From assembly GCA_028277395.1 (NCBI GenBank), contig JANQGJ010000022.1, positions 83,810 to 147,809 on the forward strand: DNA of 64,000 nucleotides, read 5' to 3'. This document shows positions 44,051 to 54,597 of this stretch, piece after piece. The DNA is from Bacteroidales bacterium. Lineage in GTDB: Bacteria > Bacteroidota > Bacteroidia > Bacteroidales > F082. The notes under the pieces are model-generated. The model was given only the letters and a program-made list of their open reading frames with translations, searched no databases and was not told the origin of the DNA. Position 1 is the first letter of the stretch; every line of letters begins with the position of its first letter. Both the position numbers and the translations under genes were made by a program.

Positions 44051-46780
44051 ATGGATTTAAAGAAAGTAGTTTTAATATTTATGCTGGTTGTACTGGCATC
44101 ATTTACTAATGCCCAATCGGTTATCGTCACCAAATCGGATATAATTGAAGAACGAAATGGCAGGAATTACTATATCCACACTGTACAGAAAGGACAGACT
44201 GTATATTCAATTTCCAGGGCCTATAATGTTACACCCGATGAAATTTATTTTGAGAACCCGGGATCCAAAGACGGCATATCTGTAAATGAGATATTGATCA
44301 TACCTACTATTAACAAAGAAACTGAACTTAAAAAAGAGGTTGTTGCAACAAACTTCGATTTCTTTTATCATGTTGCTGCCAATAATGAAACCTTTGATGA
44401 AATTAGCTCGATATATATTATACCAAAAAAATATATTGAAAAGGCTAATCCAAACCTCAGTTCTCCGCTAAGAGAAGGTGAGTACGTAAAGGTACCTGTT
44501 GAAGATGCATTCGACATTCTTGATGGTAAAACCCCAACTTCACAGTATTCGGCAGGCAACTATCAAAGCCCGAACAAACCTAAAACCAAACCTTCAACTA
44601 CCCTCATAAAGCCTAAATCAGGCAATACATCAACATCAGGCAATACATCAAATAATTTTAACAATGCTGCAACTGGCAATACTGTAAGTAAACCAGCTAA
44701 ACCAAAAACATCATACCGGAAGCCATCCAAACCTGTATCAGAGACCATAAGTTTTGATCCTGAAATTCCTGTAATTCAAGACTATCGTCATGTTGTGATT
44801 CTGGGCGAAACAACACAAAGTATTGCTAAAAAATATGACATCCCCGTAGATCTGTTAAAAGCAGCAAATCCAGGATTGGGAAATACAGTGAATAAAGGAG
44901 ACCGATTACGGGTACCGGACAAAACGAAAATGAAGAAGGAACCTGAAGAAGAACAATTAAAAGAAACTTCAGAAACTCTTCCCGAAATACAAAATCCTGT
45001 TAATACTAATGTAGATACTGTTAAATTAAGTGATGTTACAAAGAAGCAGGAAACAACAATACATATAGTAAAGAGAAAAGAGACTCTATACAGCATTGGC
45101 CGTGAATATGGTGTTACGGTCGATGAACTAATAAAAGCAAACAAAGGTTTAACAAGCAGTATAAAACCGGGACAAGAAATAATTGTTCCAAAAAAAAAAA
45201 TAAGTAATCCGTATATTGTTCATAAAGTAACCTCCAATACAAAAGCAAGTAAAATTGCTAAACTATATAGAATACCTGTTTATCAGATAAAGGATTTTAA
45301 CCCCAATATTGGAAACCGTGTTTACAGAGATCAGGAAATTAAAATTCCTGTTGGATCCATGGCAACTATTGTTCCTTTCACCGGGCTGGATGAAACGGTT
45401 AAAGAAGAAGAAGAACCTGAAGATTTACCTGAATCCTACAGAAATTATTATCAAAACTGCGATTTTACTCCTGATTATAACAAAACTTACAAAGTAGCAT
45501 TGTTGATACCGTTATCACTTGAAGAAGCAGATAGTTTAAACAGAGAACAGTTCCTGCTTGAACCGCAACCATACTTTAAACCATTCCGGTTCATACAGTT
45601 TTATGAAGGAGCTTTGCTGGCTCTTGATTCATTATCAAAACAAGGTATAAAAGTTGAATTGTATGTTTATGATGTTGATAAAAATATTACCAAAACAATC
45701 AAGGTACTTAAACAGAGGGAACTTCGTTCAATGGACCTGATAATCGGCCCATTTTTTAATAATAGTTTTAACCAGGTTGCTTTTTTTGCAGGTAATTTTA
45801 ATATCCCTATTGTTAATCCTTTGTCTTACAGGGAAGCTGTAGTTAATAACTACAAAACAGTAATCAAGGTAAAACCGGGAGTTTATTCGCAAAAGGAGAT
45901 GCTAAAACAATATATTAAAACACATGCCCCAAACTGTAAAACTTTTCTGATTTCGCAAACATCGTACTTAAATGCAGATATAATTACAGATATAAACAAT
46001 GAGATTAAATCAATTCAGAAGAATCAAATAAAAGTTGATAATAACGAATTATTGGAATTATCATACTCTGTGGCTAAAAGAGATAGCCTGTATGATGATA
46101 GTGACATTCCTCCTCCTTTTCAACTTGAAGGGACAGAAATATATCCAAACATACTGGAAAATTCATTTTCTGACAGCACTGTTATAAATAATTTTGTGAC
46201 CAGGATAAATTATTCCGTTGACAGTCTGTATCCGTTTAAAAACCTTGCATCACCATTAAGAAAAAACCTGGTCATATTATATGGATCAAAAAAATCTTTC
46301 ATATTGGATGTTCTAAACAGACTGAACGAAACCAGGGATACATTTGACATTGAATTAATTGGAATGCCTACATGGGAGAGGATCAATAATCTCAATAATA
46401 ATAAGATGAATAATCTAAACCTTACATATTTTTCATCGTCGTTTATTGATTATGAGTTAGACAAAACTCAAAACTTCATTGACAATTTCAGATCATCATA
46501 TAATACGGAACCTGATGCATATGCATACTCTGGTTTCGACATAACATATTATTTCATTAATGCGCTCTTATATTTAGGTAATAATTTTAACAGGTGTCTT
46601 GAAAATTTTCCAATGGAGTTACTTCAGGGACAATATAAGTTTAACAGAGTTGGCAATACTGACAATTTTGAGAATAATTACTGGAACTTGCTGCAAATTA
46701 GACAAATGACAAAAATCAAGATACCTGATTACTTGCTACAAAACAGTATCAATGAAAATGAAGAAAATAGCTTCAAATAG
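44051..46780 (+). CDS. five-LysM protein fused to a periplasmic-binding-like domain
   Basis: The 909-residue protein starts at 44051 (MDLKKVVLIF) with a signal peptide ending SFTNAQ. Five LysM-like units follow (examples: HTVQKGQTVYSISRAYNVT, HVVILGETTQSIAKKYDIP, HIVKRKETLYSIGREYGVT), split by a Thr/Ser/Asn/Pro-rich linker with a short repeat of SGNTS. The last 430 residues (from YKVALLIPLSLEEA) look like a type I periplasmic-binding (PBP1/LivK) fold. LysM binds peptidoglycan, so the protein may anchor a sensor or chaperone domain to the wall. Its end overlaps the next gene by 29 bases. Confidence 0.85.
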   Translation: MDLKKVVLIFMLVVLASFTNAQSVIVTKSDIIEERNGRNYYIHTVQKGQTVYSISRAYNVTPDEIYFENPGSKDGISVNEILIIPTINKETELKKEVVATNFDFFYHVAANNETFDEISSIYIIPKKYIEKANPNLSSPLREGEYVKVPVEDAFDILDGKTPTSQYSAGNYQSPNKPKTKPSTTLIKPKSGNTSTSGNTSNNFNNAATGNTVSKPAKPKTSYRKPSKPVSETISFDPEIPVIQDYRHVVILGETTQSIAKKYDIPVDLLKAANPGLGNTVNKGDRLRVPDKTKMKKEPEEEQLKETSETLPEIQNPVNTNVDTVKLSDVTKKQETTIHIVKRKETLYSIGREYGVTVDELIKANKGLTSSIKPGQEIIVPKKKISNPYIVHKVTSNTKASKIAKLYRIPVYQIKDFNPNIGNRVYRDQEIKIPVGSMATIVPFTGLDETVKEEEEPEDLPESYRNYYQNCDFTPDYNKTYKVALLIPLSLEEADSLNREQFLLEPQPYFKPFRFIQFYEGALLALDSLSKQGIKVELYVYDVDKNITKTIKVLKQRELRSMDLIIGPFFNNSFNQVAFFAGNFNIPIVNPLSYREAVVNNYKTVIKVKPGVYSQKEMLKQYIKTHAPNCKTFLISQTSYLNADIITDINNEIKSIQKNQIKVDNNELLELSYSVAKRDSLYDDSDIPPPFQLEGTEIYPNILENSFSDSTVINNFVTRINYSVDSLYPFKNLASPLRKNLVILYGSKKSFILDVLNRLNETRDTFDIELIGMPTWERINNLNNNKMNNLNLTYFSSSFIDYELDKTQNFIDNFRSSYNTEPDAYAYSGFDITYYFINALLYLGNNFNRCLENFPMELLQGQYKFNRVGNTDNFENNYWNLLQIRQMTKIKIPDYLLQNSINENEENSFK

Positions 46781-47408
46781 AGGAATATTATATATAATCG
46801 GACTTGTTATCTTAATTTCAGGTTGTAACGATAACCGCAAGAAATATTGGGAAAACGGGAATTTGCAATCAGAACTAAATTATAAGGACAACAAATTAAA
46901 CGGTCTCGCTACCTGGTATTATGAAAACGGGAATAAAGAACAGGAGGTTCATTATAAAAACAATGTTCTTGATGGTCATCAGTTCCGATGGTATCCAAAT
47001 GGCAACATGGAATCCAGGTCATTCTATGTAAACGGGGAACTGGAAGGTAAAGCACATACATTCAGTCCACAGGGGAAGAAAGTATCGGAAGAAACATATC
47101 GAAACGACACATTACATGGTCCATACACTGCCTGGTATCCAAATGGTGTAGCTAAAATTACCGGCAATTATTCCAATGGATTATTTTCCGGACGTTGGTT
47201 GTATTACAACGCTGCAGGTGATATTATTGGTACTGGAAATTATGAAGATGGTAATGGTATCCAAAAAGCCTGGTATCCTAATGGTAAGTTAATGAGAGAA
47301 ATACCTTATACAAAAAATCTGAAACATGGTACTGAAAAATGGTACACTCCTGAAGGAAAACTTGAAAAAGAGCTGGTATATAATATGGGAGAATTGTTAA
47401 AACAATAA
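46752..47408 (+). CDS. YwqK/MORN-variant repeat lipoprotein
   Basis: The 218-residue lipoprotein has lipobox ISGC followed by NDNRKKYWENG and about eight YwqK-type hairpins such as WYYENGNKEQEVHYKNNVLDG, given here by its core ENGNKEQEVHYKNNVLDG, and WYPNGVAKITGNYSNG. It overlaps the end of the LysM/PBP1 gene, so the two are translated together and may act together at the cell wall. A start six bases later (46758) is equally possible. It is the third protein of this repeat type in the window. Confidence 0.82.
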   Translation: MKMKKIASNRGILYIIGLVILISGCNDNRKKYWENGNLQSELNYKDNKLNGLATWYYENGNKEQEVHYKNNVLDGHQFRWYPNGNMESRSFYVNGELEGKAHTFSPQGKKVSEETYRNDTLHGPYTAWYPNGVAKITGNYSNGLFSGRWLYYNAAGDIIGTGNYEDGNGIQKAWYPNGKLMREIPYTKNLKHGTEKWYTPEGKLEKELVYNMGELLKQ

Positions 47409-47541
47409 TTACAATTTATTATTACCTGTAAATACTGGCAATTCACACATTTTTTTTATATTTTTATGCGGAAATCACTATATGTTGCTGTTTACATTGT
47501 GAACACACTCTGCAAAACTGCATGGAAAACAAGGCTTTATC

Positions 47542-50500
47542 ATGACGAACCACGTTTTATTGGTTGACGATAATACTTCAAATTTATTGGTATTTGAAGA
47601 GATTCTTTCCGGGATTAATGTCGTTTGTTTAAAAGCAACATCAGCCACCCAGGCTTTCAGGATTCTTAAGAACCAGAGCATTGATCTTATACTATTGGAT
47701 GTCCAAATGCCTGAGATTGATGGTTTTGATACTTTGATCGAAGTCAGAAAAAATAAAAACTGGAAGAATATTCCGGTAATACTGATTTCTGCAGTATATA
47801 AAGCTGACTTTTACCAGATCAAGGGTTTAGAGCTCGGTGCTATTGATTTTATAATAAAACCTGTAGTTCAGGATATACTGGTTGCCAAAGTAAAAACATT
47901 TCTCGAACTTTATAATTTCAGAAAGCAGCAGGATAAGGAGATATCCAATATGTCATCTAAAGTAAAAATGGCAGAAATAATTGAAAATGAGAACCTGATA
48001 CTTAATGCTGCAAATTCAATCTTTCAAAATATAAACAACGCAACCTCTGTACAAAGTGAAGCCGAATTCATACTAAAGACTTTACAAAACATAACCAACA
48101 GCAAATATGGTTTTCTTGGCGAGTTTAATAAAAACAATTCAATTGAACCAATAGCAACTTATGATTACTGGTCAGGAGAATGTGAATTAAATACAGGTTC
48201 TTTAGTTAAACTTCTGAACGGGTTTATAACCAGAAACGATATAAGTCAAATAATTAAGAACAGAACATCAATTGTTTACAACAAGGGTTCCGCAAAAGAG
48301 GATCTGCTGAATATAAGATCATTAGCTTCATATGTTGCTGTACCTGTAATGAGCAAGAAAGAACTTAGTGGTATTTTATTATTGGCTGACAAACCTGGTG
48401 GATATTGCACAAAAGATGTTGAAAATATTGAAATATTATCAGCTGTAATAGGTGAGGCTTTTTTTAGAAAAAGGATTGAACAGGAACTGGAAACATATAA
48501 GCAGGACCTTCTGAAAATGGTTGATGACAGAACTCAGGAGCTTAAAATAAAGAACACGCAACTGACAAAAGAGAAGCAGGAAAGGAAAGCTGCTACAGAT
48601 ATTCTGAATTCAAGTCCTGTTATTGCATTCAGATGGAAAAATCTGTATGATACATCGATTGAGTATGTTTCGGAAAATGTAAAAGAAATTGCAGGTTATA
48701 CAGTTGAAGAGTTAATATCCGGTAACATTCAACTAACAAACATAGTTCATCCGGATGATAAGAACCGGGTAACATCCGAACTGATCGGATTTATTAAAAA
48801 TACAGAACGAAATGACTTTACTCATAAGCCATTCCGGATTTTTAATAAAAAAGGTGAAATTATGTGGGTTGATGAAAGGATTGTTTTAACACGTAATAAA
48901 GCAGGTAGAGTTACCGACTTCAAAGGAATAATATTAGATATTACCGACAAAGTACTGGCCGAAAAAGAAATGCACAAGCTTTCCACGGCTATTGAACAGA
49001 TTTCAACTTCGATAGTAATAACAGACACAGAAGGAAAGATTGAATATGTAAATCCATATTTTAGTGAGATAACCGGATATTCTGAATCTGAAGTGATGTC
49101 AAAATCACCAAATATATTCAAATCCGGTAATACAACCGATGAAGAATATAAAGTATTATGGGAAACAATTTCCAAAGGTAATACCTGGCAGGGTGAGTTT
49201 TTAAACATCAGGAAAAATGGCGAGAGCTATTGGGAGTCGGCAATTATTGCACCTGTTGTTGATACAAATGGTAAAATAACCAATTACATTGCACTGAAGC
49301 AGGATATAAGTCGTCAGAAAAAGACAGAGCAGGAATTAGAGGTTAGAACAGAATCATTGCTTGAAAGTCAGGACCTGTTTAAAACCTTATCAGAAGCATC
49401 ATTTGAATGCATATTTATATCGGAAAAGGGCATTTGTATATCGCAAAATAAAACTGCTGAAATGATGTTTGGTTATACTCAGGAAGAAGCTCAGGGAAAA
49501 CCAGCCACTGATTGGATTTATCATGAAGACAGGGAAATTGTCAAAAAAAATATACTTAGCGGTTATACCAAACCATATATGGTAAGAGCTTTAAAAAAAG
49601 ATGGAACTGTATTTCCCTGTGAAATAAAAGGAAGTATGTCAGTTTATAAGGGAAGACCAGTCAGGATTACATCTTTAACAGACATAAGCATTCGTGTAAA
49701 TACACAAAAAAAGTTGGTTGAAAGCGAAAAAAGATATCGCTCGCTTTTGGAAGATAACCTGTCAATAATAATGGTTTTTGATCCCGAAAACGGTGAAATT
49801 GTTGAAATTAATAATGCCTGTTGTGATTTTTATGGATATTCAAGAGATGAAATGCTCAAAATGAAGATCTATGAAATTAATGTTCTAAGTAAAAAGGAAA
49901 TTGACAAAGAGATATTAAGTATTCTTGATGGCAAACAAAACTATTTTGTTTATAAACACACTCTGTCAAATGGAGGAGTCAGAGATGTAGAAATATATGC
50001 AGGGAAGGTATTATTTGGGGAAAGTGAGATGATTCTTTCAGTTATTCATGATATTACTGAAAAAGTTAGAAACAGTAAGGAACTTATAATTGCCAAAGAG
50101 AAAGCTGAGGAAAGTGACAGATTAAAAACAGCTTTTCTTGCTAATATGTCGCATGAAATACGAACTCCCATGAATGCTATTTTGGGGTTTTCCCAACTCC
50201 TCGCAATGCAGGAGCTAAGCAAAGATCAGCTCACAAGTTATGTTGAAACCATAACAAACTCCGGCAGGCAATTACTACGATTAATTGATGATATAATCAG
50301 CATATCACAGATTGAAGCCGGTATAATTGATATTAAATACGAAGACACTTCGGTAAGCTATCTTTTAAAATCTGTTTACAAGCTGTTTACCCTTCTGGCA
50401 GGTCAAAAAGGAATCGAATTTAATTATGACAATAAGCTTCCAAACGATTATATTACAATCTCTACTGACCCAAGAAGAATTCAACAGGTTTTAATAAACC

Positions 50501-51219
50501 TACTTAGCAATGCCTTCAAATTCACATCAAAAGGTTCTGTTAGTTTTGGATGTTCACTTGTAAATGAAAATCTGGAATTTTTTGTAAGCGATACCGGAAT
50601 TGGCATCAACGAATCCGATGAAAAAATAATATTTGAGCGCTTCATGCAGGCACATAAAGATAATGAAGTTATTTACGGAGGGACAGGAATTGGACTGAGT
50701 ATCTCACAGGCTATAGTAAATAAACTTGGAGGAGATATTTGGGTTGAACGTAAAAAAGGTGACGGAGCTGAGTTCAGATTTACAATTCCCGCAGTGATAA
50801 AAAATAGTAATGTTGTTAGCGATAACAATACTGACATAATTTATTTTGTTCCTGATTTTTCAGGTAAGACCATAATTATAGCTGAAGATGAAGAATACAA
50901 CTTCCAGCTTCTGGAAATCCTGCTATCTCAAACCGGTGCTAAAATTCTGAAAGCCAGAAATGGAGATGAGGCAATCAACCTGTTTAAAAATAATAAAACC
51001 ACTGACCTGATCCTTATGGATATTAAAATGCCAAAACGAAACGGTATAGACGCAACCCGTGAGATTAGAAAGATTAACAAAAAGGTACCTATAATTGCTC
51101 AAACTGCCTATGCCCAGGTTGGAGACAAAGAAAAAATAATCGAAGTAGGTTGCAACGATTATATTGCAAAACCGGTTCAACGGGAAAAACTTTACGACAC
51201 CCTTAGTAAATACCTGTAA
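47542..51219 (+). CDS. hybrid sensor histidine kinase: REC-GAF-4xPAS-kinase-REC
   Basis: The 1225-residue protein begins with a receiver domain (1-120; phospho-Asp in LILLDVQMPE), a GAF-like domain (about 160-315), a coiled coil and four PAS domains (about 355-480, 485-600, 620-730, 740-850). The kinase has the H-box MSHEIRTPMNA near residue 870, an N-box LLSNAFKF, G1 SDTGIGI, F-box IFERFMQ and G2 GGTGIGLSIS. A second receiver with LILMDIKMP near 1160 ends the protein. No membrane segment is seen, so it is cytoplasmic. It is followed 16 bases later by another kinase, likely in one operon. Confidence 0.92.
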   Translation: MTNHVLLVDDNTSNLLVFEEILSGINVVCLKATSATQAFRILKNQSIDLILLDVQMPEIDGFDTLIEVRKNKNWKNIPVILISAVYKADFYQIKGLELGAIDFIIKPVVQDILVAKVKTFLELYNFRKQQDKEISNMSSKVKMAEIIENENLILNAANSIFQNINNATSVQSEAEFILKTLQNITNSKYGFLGEFNKNNSIEPIATYDYWSGECELNTGSLVKLLNGFITRNDISQIIKNRTSIVYNKGSAKEDLLNIRSLASYVAVPVMSKKELSGILLLADKPGGYCTKDVENIEILSAVIGEAFFRKRIEQELETYKQDLLKMVDDRTQELKIKNTQLTKEKQERKAATDILNSSPVIAFRWKNLYDTSIEYVSENVKEIAGYTVEELISGNIQLTNIVHPDDKNRVTSELIGFIKNTERNDFTHKPFRIFNKKGEIMWVDERIVLTRNKAGRVTDFKGIILDITDKVLAEKEMHKLSTAIEQISTSIVITDTEGKIEYVNPYFSEITGYSESEVMSKSPNIFKSGNTTDEEYKVLWETISKGNTWQGEFLNIRKNGESYWESAIIAPVVDTNGKITNYIALKQDISRQKKTEQELEVRTESLLESQDLFKTLSEASFECIFISEKGICISQNKTAEMMFGYTQEEAQGKPATDWIYHEDREIVKKNILSGYTKPYMVRALKKDGTVFPCEIKGSMSVYKGRPVRITSLTDISIRVNTQKKLVESEKRYRSLLEDNLSIIMVFDPENGEIVEINNACCDFYGYSRDEMLKMKIYEINVLSKKEIDKEILSILDGKQNYFVYKHTLSNGGVRDVEIYAGKVLFGESEMILSVIHDITEKVRNSKELIIAKEKAEESDRLKTAFLANMSHEIRTPMNAILGFSQLLAMQELSKDQLTSYVETITNSGRQLLRLIDDIISISQIEAGIIDIKYEDTSVSYLLKSVYKLFTLLAGQKGIEFNYDNKLPNDYITISTDPRRIQQVLINLLSNAFKFTSKGSVSFGCSLVNENLEFFVSDTGIGINESDEKIIFERFMQAHKDNEVIYGGTGIGLSISQAIVNKLGGDIWVERKKGDGAEFRFTIPAVIKNSNVVSDNNTDIIYFVPDFSGKTIIIAEDEEYNFQLLEILLSQTGAKILKARNGDEAINLFKNNKTTDLILMDIKMPKRNGIDATREIRKINKKVPIIAQTAYAQVGDKEKIIEVGCNDYIAKPVQREKLYDTLSKYL

Positions 51220-51235
51220 AATAGTTTAATACCAT

Positions 51236-53875
51236 ATGGAAACAAACCCGACCATGGCACATTTACATATTCTTTTTCTTTCAGTGAACAGTGAGTTAAT
51301 AAATCTTGTTTCTGAAACTCTTCATAATCAGAATATAATATTCGACTTTAATATTACTGAAAATAGTAACAACGTATTAAATGTAATTGAAACGACACGC
51401 CCACAAATAATTGTAACAGATCCTGAATTTTTGAGCAGATACTCAGATACCGGATCAAATATAACAAAGGATTTCAATGGAGTACCGGTGATCATTATCT
51501 CAGAAACAATAAACAATGAAAGAGGTATTAAATACATTAAGCAGGGGGCACACGATTACCTAAAATGTTCTGATATTGAAAAAATAGGGGTAGTTATCGA
51601 TTCTGCATTGGAAAAAAAGATTCTGATTTCCAGAATGAATTTTGCAAATCAGGAAATTGAGAATTACAAAAGATCAAATCATATATTAAACGAAATAAAT
51701 GATGAACCCGTTTTAAAGATAACTACATCAGGAGCAATTACTGATGCCAATAGTTCAGTGTGTAGATTGTCAGGTTATTCATCCGAAGAATTAAAAACGA
51801 AAAATATCAGTGAGTTAATCGTTAACAGTGAGTTAACCATATTTGTTATTCTTGAAAACAGGTTTAGAAATACCAATAACATTAAAAGCGAACAAAGTTT
51901 CATCACCAAATCCGGTAAAGTATTAAAAGTAGAGCTTACTCTTAAAAAGATAGATGACAGAAGCTGTTATTGCATTATTAATAAAATTGCCGCCGGAAGC
52001 AAACTACTCAGGAACAAAAAAATAACCCAGTATCAACTACTTGATATTGTTGAACATTCTGCGAATTTGTTTTACGCACACGATGTCAACGGAAAATTCA
52101 CTTATGTCAGCCCAAAAGCCAGGGAGCTATTCGATTGTAATCCGGACGACTTTAACAAGTTAACAGCAAATATTTTTACAGATAATCCCATAAATGAATC
52201 GGGCAGAAAAAAAACTCAGATGGCTATAGAAACAGGGATACCACAGCCATCATTTGAATTGGAATTAATTGGTAAAGAAAGACGAATTGTTTGGGTTGAA
52301 GTTAATGAAGTCCCTATTACGAAAAATGGAAAAACAACCGGGATTGTTGGAGCTTTAACTGATATTACTGAATCAAAACAAATATCTGACAGATTAATTC
52401 AAAGCGAAAAGAAGTTCAGAACATTATTTACCCAGGCCCCTGATGGTATACTGCAATGTGATGCGAACGGGATAATAACTGACTGCAACAAAGCCTTTTG
52501 CAACCTTACAAACAATAAAAAAGATAAATTACTGGAATCATCCATTGGTGATTATTTATTCCTGAACAGCAGTGGTGATCTGGAGCTAAATGCAAATACT
52601 TTTGAAAAATCAAACATAATTGAAAGAGAACTTCACCTTCACACAAACAATGATCATTCTTTAGTTACCAGGTGTAGCGCATCAGCCCAACAAGACAGTA
52701 ATGGTGTTTATTCCGGAGCTATTATACATATTTACAATATTACCGATCATAAAAAAAACCAGTTGGAGTTAATTGAACGGGAAGAGCAGTTATCCACACT
52801 TATTAATTCAAGCCCCGATATAATCTGCTTCAAGGATAGCGCCGGTAGATGGCAAATGGCAAACAGAGCAATACTAAACCTGTTCAAACTTAAAAACAAA
52901 GATTTTCACGGTAAGACAAATCTTGAAATTGCCGGAATAAGCAAAATCTACAGTACATACTACAATAATTGCAATGACACTGATGAGGCCACCTGGTTAA
53001 AAAGGAAAGCAACTACATATGAGGAATCTGTCAAACTACAAAAAGGTAAAGTCAGAATATTTGAGATTATCAAAGTTCCAATCTTTTCCGGTAATGGAGA
53101 CAGAAAAGCACTGGTAGTAATCGGAAGGGATATTACCAAACGCAAAGGGCTTGAAACACAGCTTTTACACTCACAAAAAATGGAAGCTATCGGCCTGATG
53201 GCCAGTGGAATTGCGCATAATTTTAATAATATATTACAAGCAATTGTGGGATATATTGATTTTGCAAAAGAAGGACTGGATGAAAAATCGCAACGCTTTG
53301 CTGATATAGACCAGATTGAACAACATGTAAAACGGGCAACAATGCTTACCAAAAACCTGTTAGCCGTTGGTAAAGAGCAGTTTATGCATAAAAATGAGAT
53401 TGATGTTAATGATATCATCAGACCTATTGTTGAACTTACCAACAGATATAACAAGGATAATATTAGTGTTGAATTTGATGAAGAACCTGAACTTCCGGTA
53501 GTTGAAGCAGACGGAGGTCAAATAGACCAGGTAATAATGAATTTGTTTATTAATGCCAGGGATGCTATGCCTGATGGAGGTAAAATAACTGTAGTAACAT
53601 CTAAGGTACATCTCGACAAGGATTTTTGTAATAATAACGGGTGGGCAAAACCGGGAGATTATGTAAAAATCAGCGTATCCGATACCGGGCATGGTATGGA
53701 TAGTGATACAAAAAGAAGAATATTTGAGCCGTATTTTACAACAAAAGATTTCGATAAGGGAACAGGACTTGGCTTATCAACAGCATTTGGTATTATTTCT
53801 CAACACAATGGGATGTTCAATGTTAAAAGTAAAAAGCATATAGGTACTACTTTTGAGATATTTCTACCTTTATAA
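51236..53875 (+). CDS. multi-PAS sensor histidine kinase with degenerate N-terminal receiver
   Basis: The 879-residue protein starts with a receiver-like region (about 8-120) whose acceptor site reads IIVTDPEF; the surrounding acidic pocket is altered, so phosphorylation is doubtful. Four PAS-like domains follow (about 150-245, 265-385, 390-510, 515-640). The kinase has H-box GIAHNFNNILQ near residue 660, N-box LFINARDAM, SDTGHGMD and TGLGLSTAFGI, the NtrB-like class. There is no C-terminal receiver; the single receiver gene at 54226 is the likely partner. It has no membrane segment. Confidence 0.9.
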   Translation: METNPTMAHLHILFLSVNSELINLVSETLHNQNIIFDFNITENSNNVLNVIETTRPQIIVTDPEFLSRYSDTGSNITKDFNGVPVIIISETINNERGIKYIKQGAHDYLKCSDIEKIGVVIDSALEKKILISRMNFANQEIENYKRSNHILNEINDEPVLKITTSGAITDANSSVCRLSGYSSEELKTKNISELIVNSELTIFVILENRFRNTNNIKSEQSFITKSGKVLKVELTLKKIDDRSCYCIINKIAAGSKLLRNKKITQYQLLDIVEHSANLFYAHDVNGKFTYVSPKARELFDCNPDDFNKLTANIFTDNPINESGRKKTQMAIETGIPQPSFELELIGKERRIVWVEVNEVPITKNGKTTGIVGALTDITESKQISDRLIQSEKKFRTLFTQAPDGILQCDANGIITDCNKAFCNLTNNKKDKLLESSIGDYLFLNSSGDLELNANTFEKSNIIERELHLHTNNDHSLVTRCSASAQQDSNGVYSGAIIHIYNITDHKKNQLELIEREEQLSTLINSSPDIICFKDSAGRWQMANRAILNLFKLKNKDFHGKTNLEIAGISKIYSTYYNNCNDTDEATWLKRKATTYEESVKLQKGKVRIFEIIKVPIFSGNGDRKALVVIGRDITKRKGLETQLLHSQKMEAIGLMASGIAHNFNNILQAIVGYIDFAKEGLDEKSQRFADIDQIEQHVKRATMLTKNLLAVGKEQFMHKNEIDVNDIIRPIVELTNRYNKDNISVEFDEEPELPVVEADGGQIDQVIMNLFINARDAMPDGGKITVVTSKVHLDKDFCNNNGWAKPGDYVKISVSDTGHGMDSDTKRRIFEPYFTTKDFDKGTGLGLSTAFGIISQHNGMFNVKSKKHIGTTFEIFLPL

Positions 53876-54225
53876 GAATTTTTTATCAAAAACCACAAGA
53901 CAGGATCTCACCTTCATAATTGTAGCTTATCTGACAGGATTCACAGAACGGTATTGAAACAACTGATGAAACACACTTCCCCCCCCCCACCTAAACAACT
54001 GTTAATCTGATGAATAATAACATATAAGTCAAACAGGTAAGGTCACATATGTTGTTGCTTACCTGTTAAAAGGCTATAACGTCATTGTACAGGATCATCG
54101 TATCCTGTGTACACTCTGTAGAATGATTCCAAATCCTTTTCAACTTACATGTTTGTTAATATTTTTCTATATTTATCGCATGAATAATATCAACCATAAA
54201 ACCACACAAAAACGAATAACAAGTA
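53876..54225. other. hairpin-rich gap with C10 tract between kinase and response regulator
   Basis: About 350 bases without a gene. It contains ten Cs in a row at 53979-53988, the word ACAGGAT at 53900, 53934 and 54089, a hairpin AACAGGTAA/TTACCTGTT (54032-54067) and a hairpin ACAGGAT/ATCCTGT (54089-54108). A small RNA or untranslated control region is possible; no ORF is convincing. Confidence 0.6.
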
Positions 54226-54597
54226 ATGGGAAAAGTATTAGTTATTGACGATGAAGAAAACATAAGAAACATATTTAAAAGAGCACTTGAAAAAGCTAAT
54301 CATGAAGCGATTGTTGCAGAAAACGGAGTAATAGGTGAACAATTATACAAACAGGACAGACCTGATGTTATTATACTTGACATACTCATGCCGGATCAGG
54401 AAGGAATTGAAACAATTTTAAACCTCAAAGCCTTCGATTCAAACGTTAAAATCATTGCGATATCAGGAGGAGGTATGGGAAGCGCCAATTATTATCTTGA
54501 CAATGCTGTTAAACTAGGTGCCAGTTATGCTATGGAAAAACCGGTAGTTATTTCAGACCTTATCCAAAAAGTTGAGAAACTATTAGTTTATTCATAA
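54226..54597 (+). CDS. single-domain response regulator
   Basis: The 123-residue receiver has no output domain. The acidic pair is VIDDEE, the phospho-Asp is in VIILDILMPDQEG, Ser/Thr is in AISGGGM and Lys in MEKPV, so the active site is complete. It would act by protein-protein contact, as in phosphorelays, and is the best partner for the kinase at 51236. Its stop and the ATG of the acyltransferase gene overlap by one base (TAATG), a sign of coupling. Confidence 0.93.
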   Translation: MGKVLVIDDEENIRNIFKRALEKANHEAIVAENGVIGEQLYKQDRPDVIILDILMPDQEGIETILNLKAFDSNVKIIAISGGGMGSANYYLDNAVKLGASYAMEKPVVISDLIQKVEKLLVYS

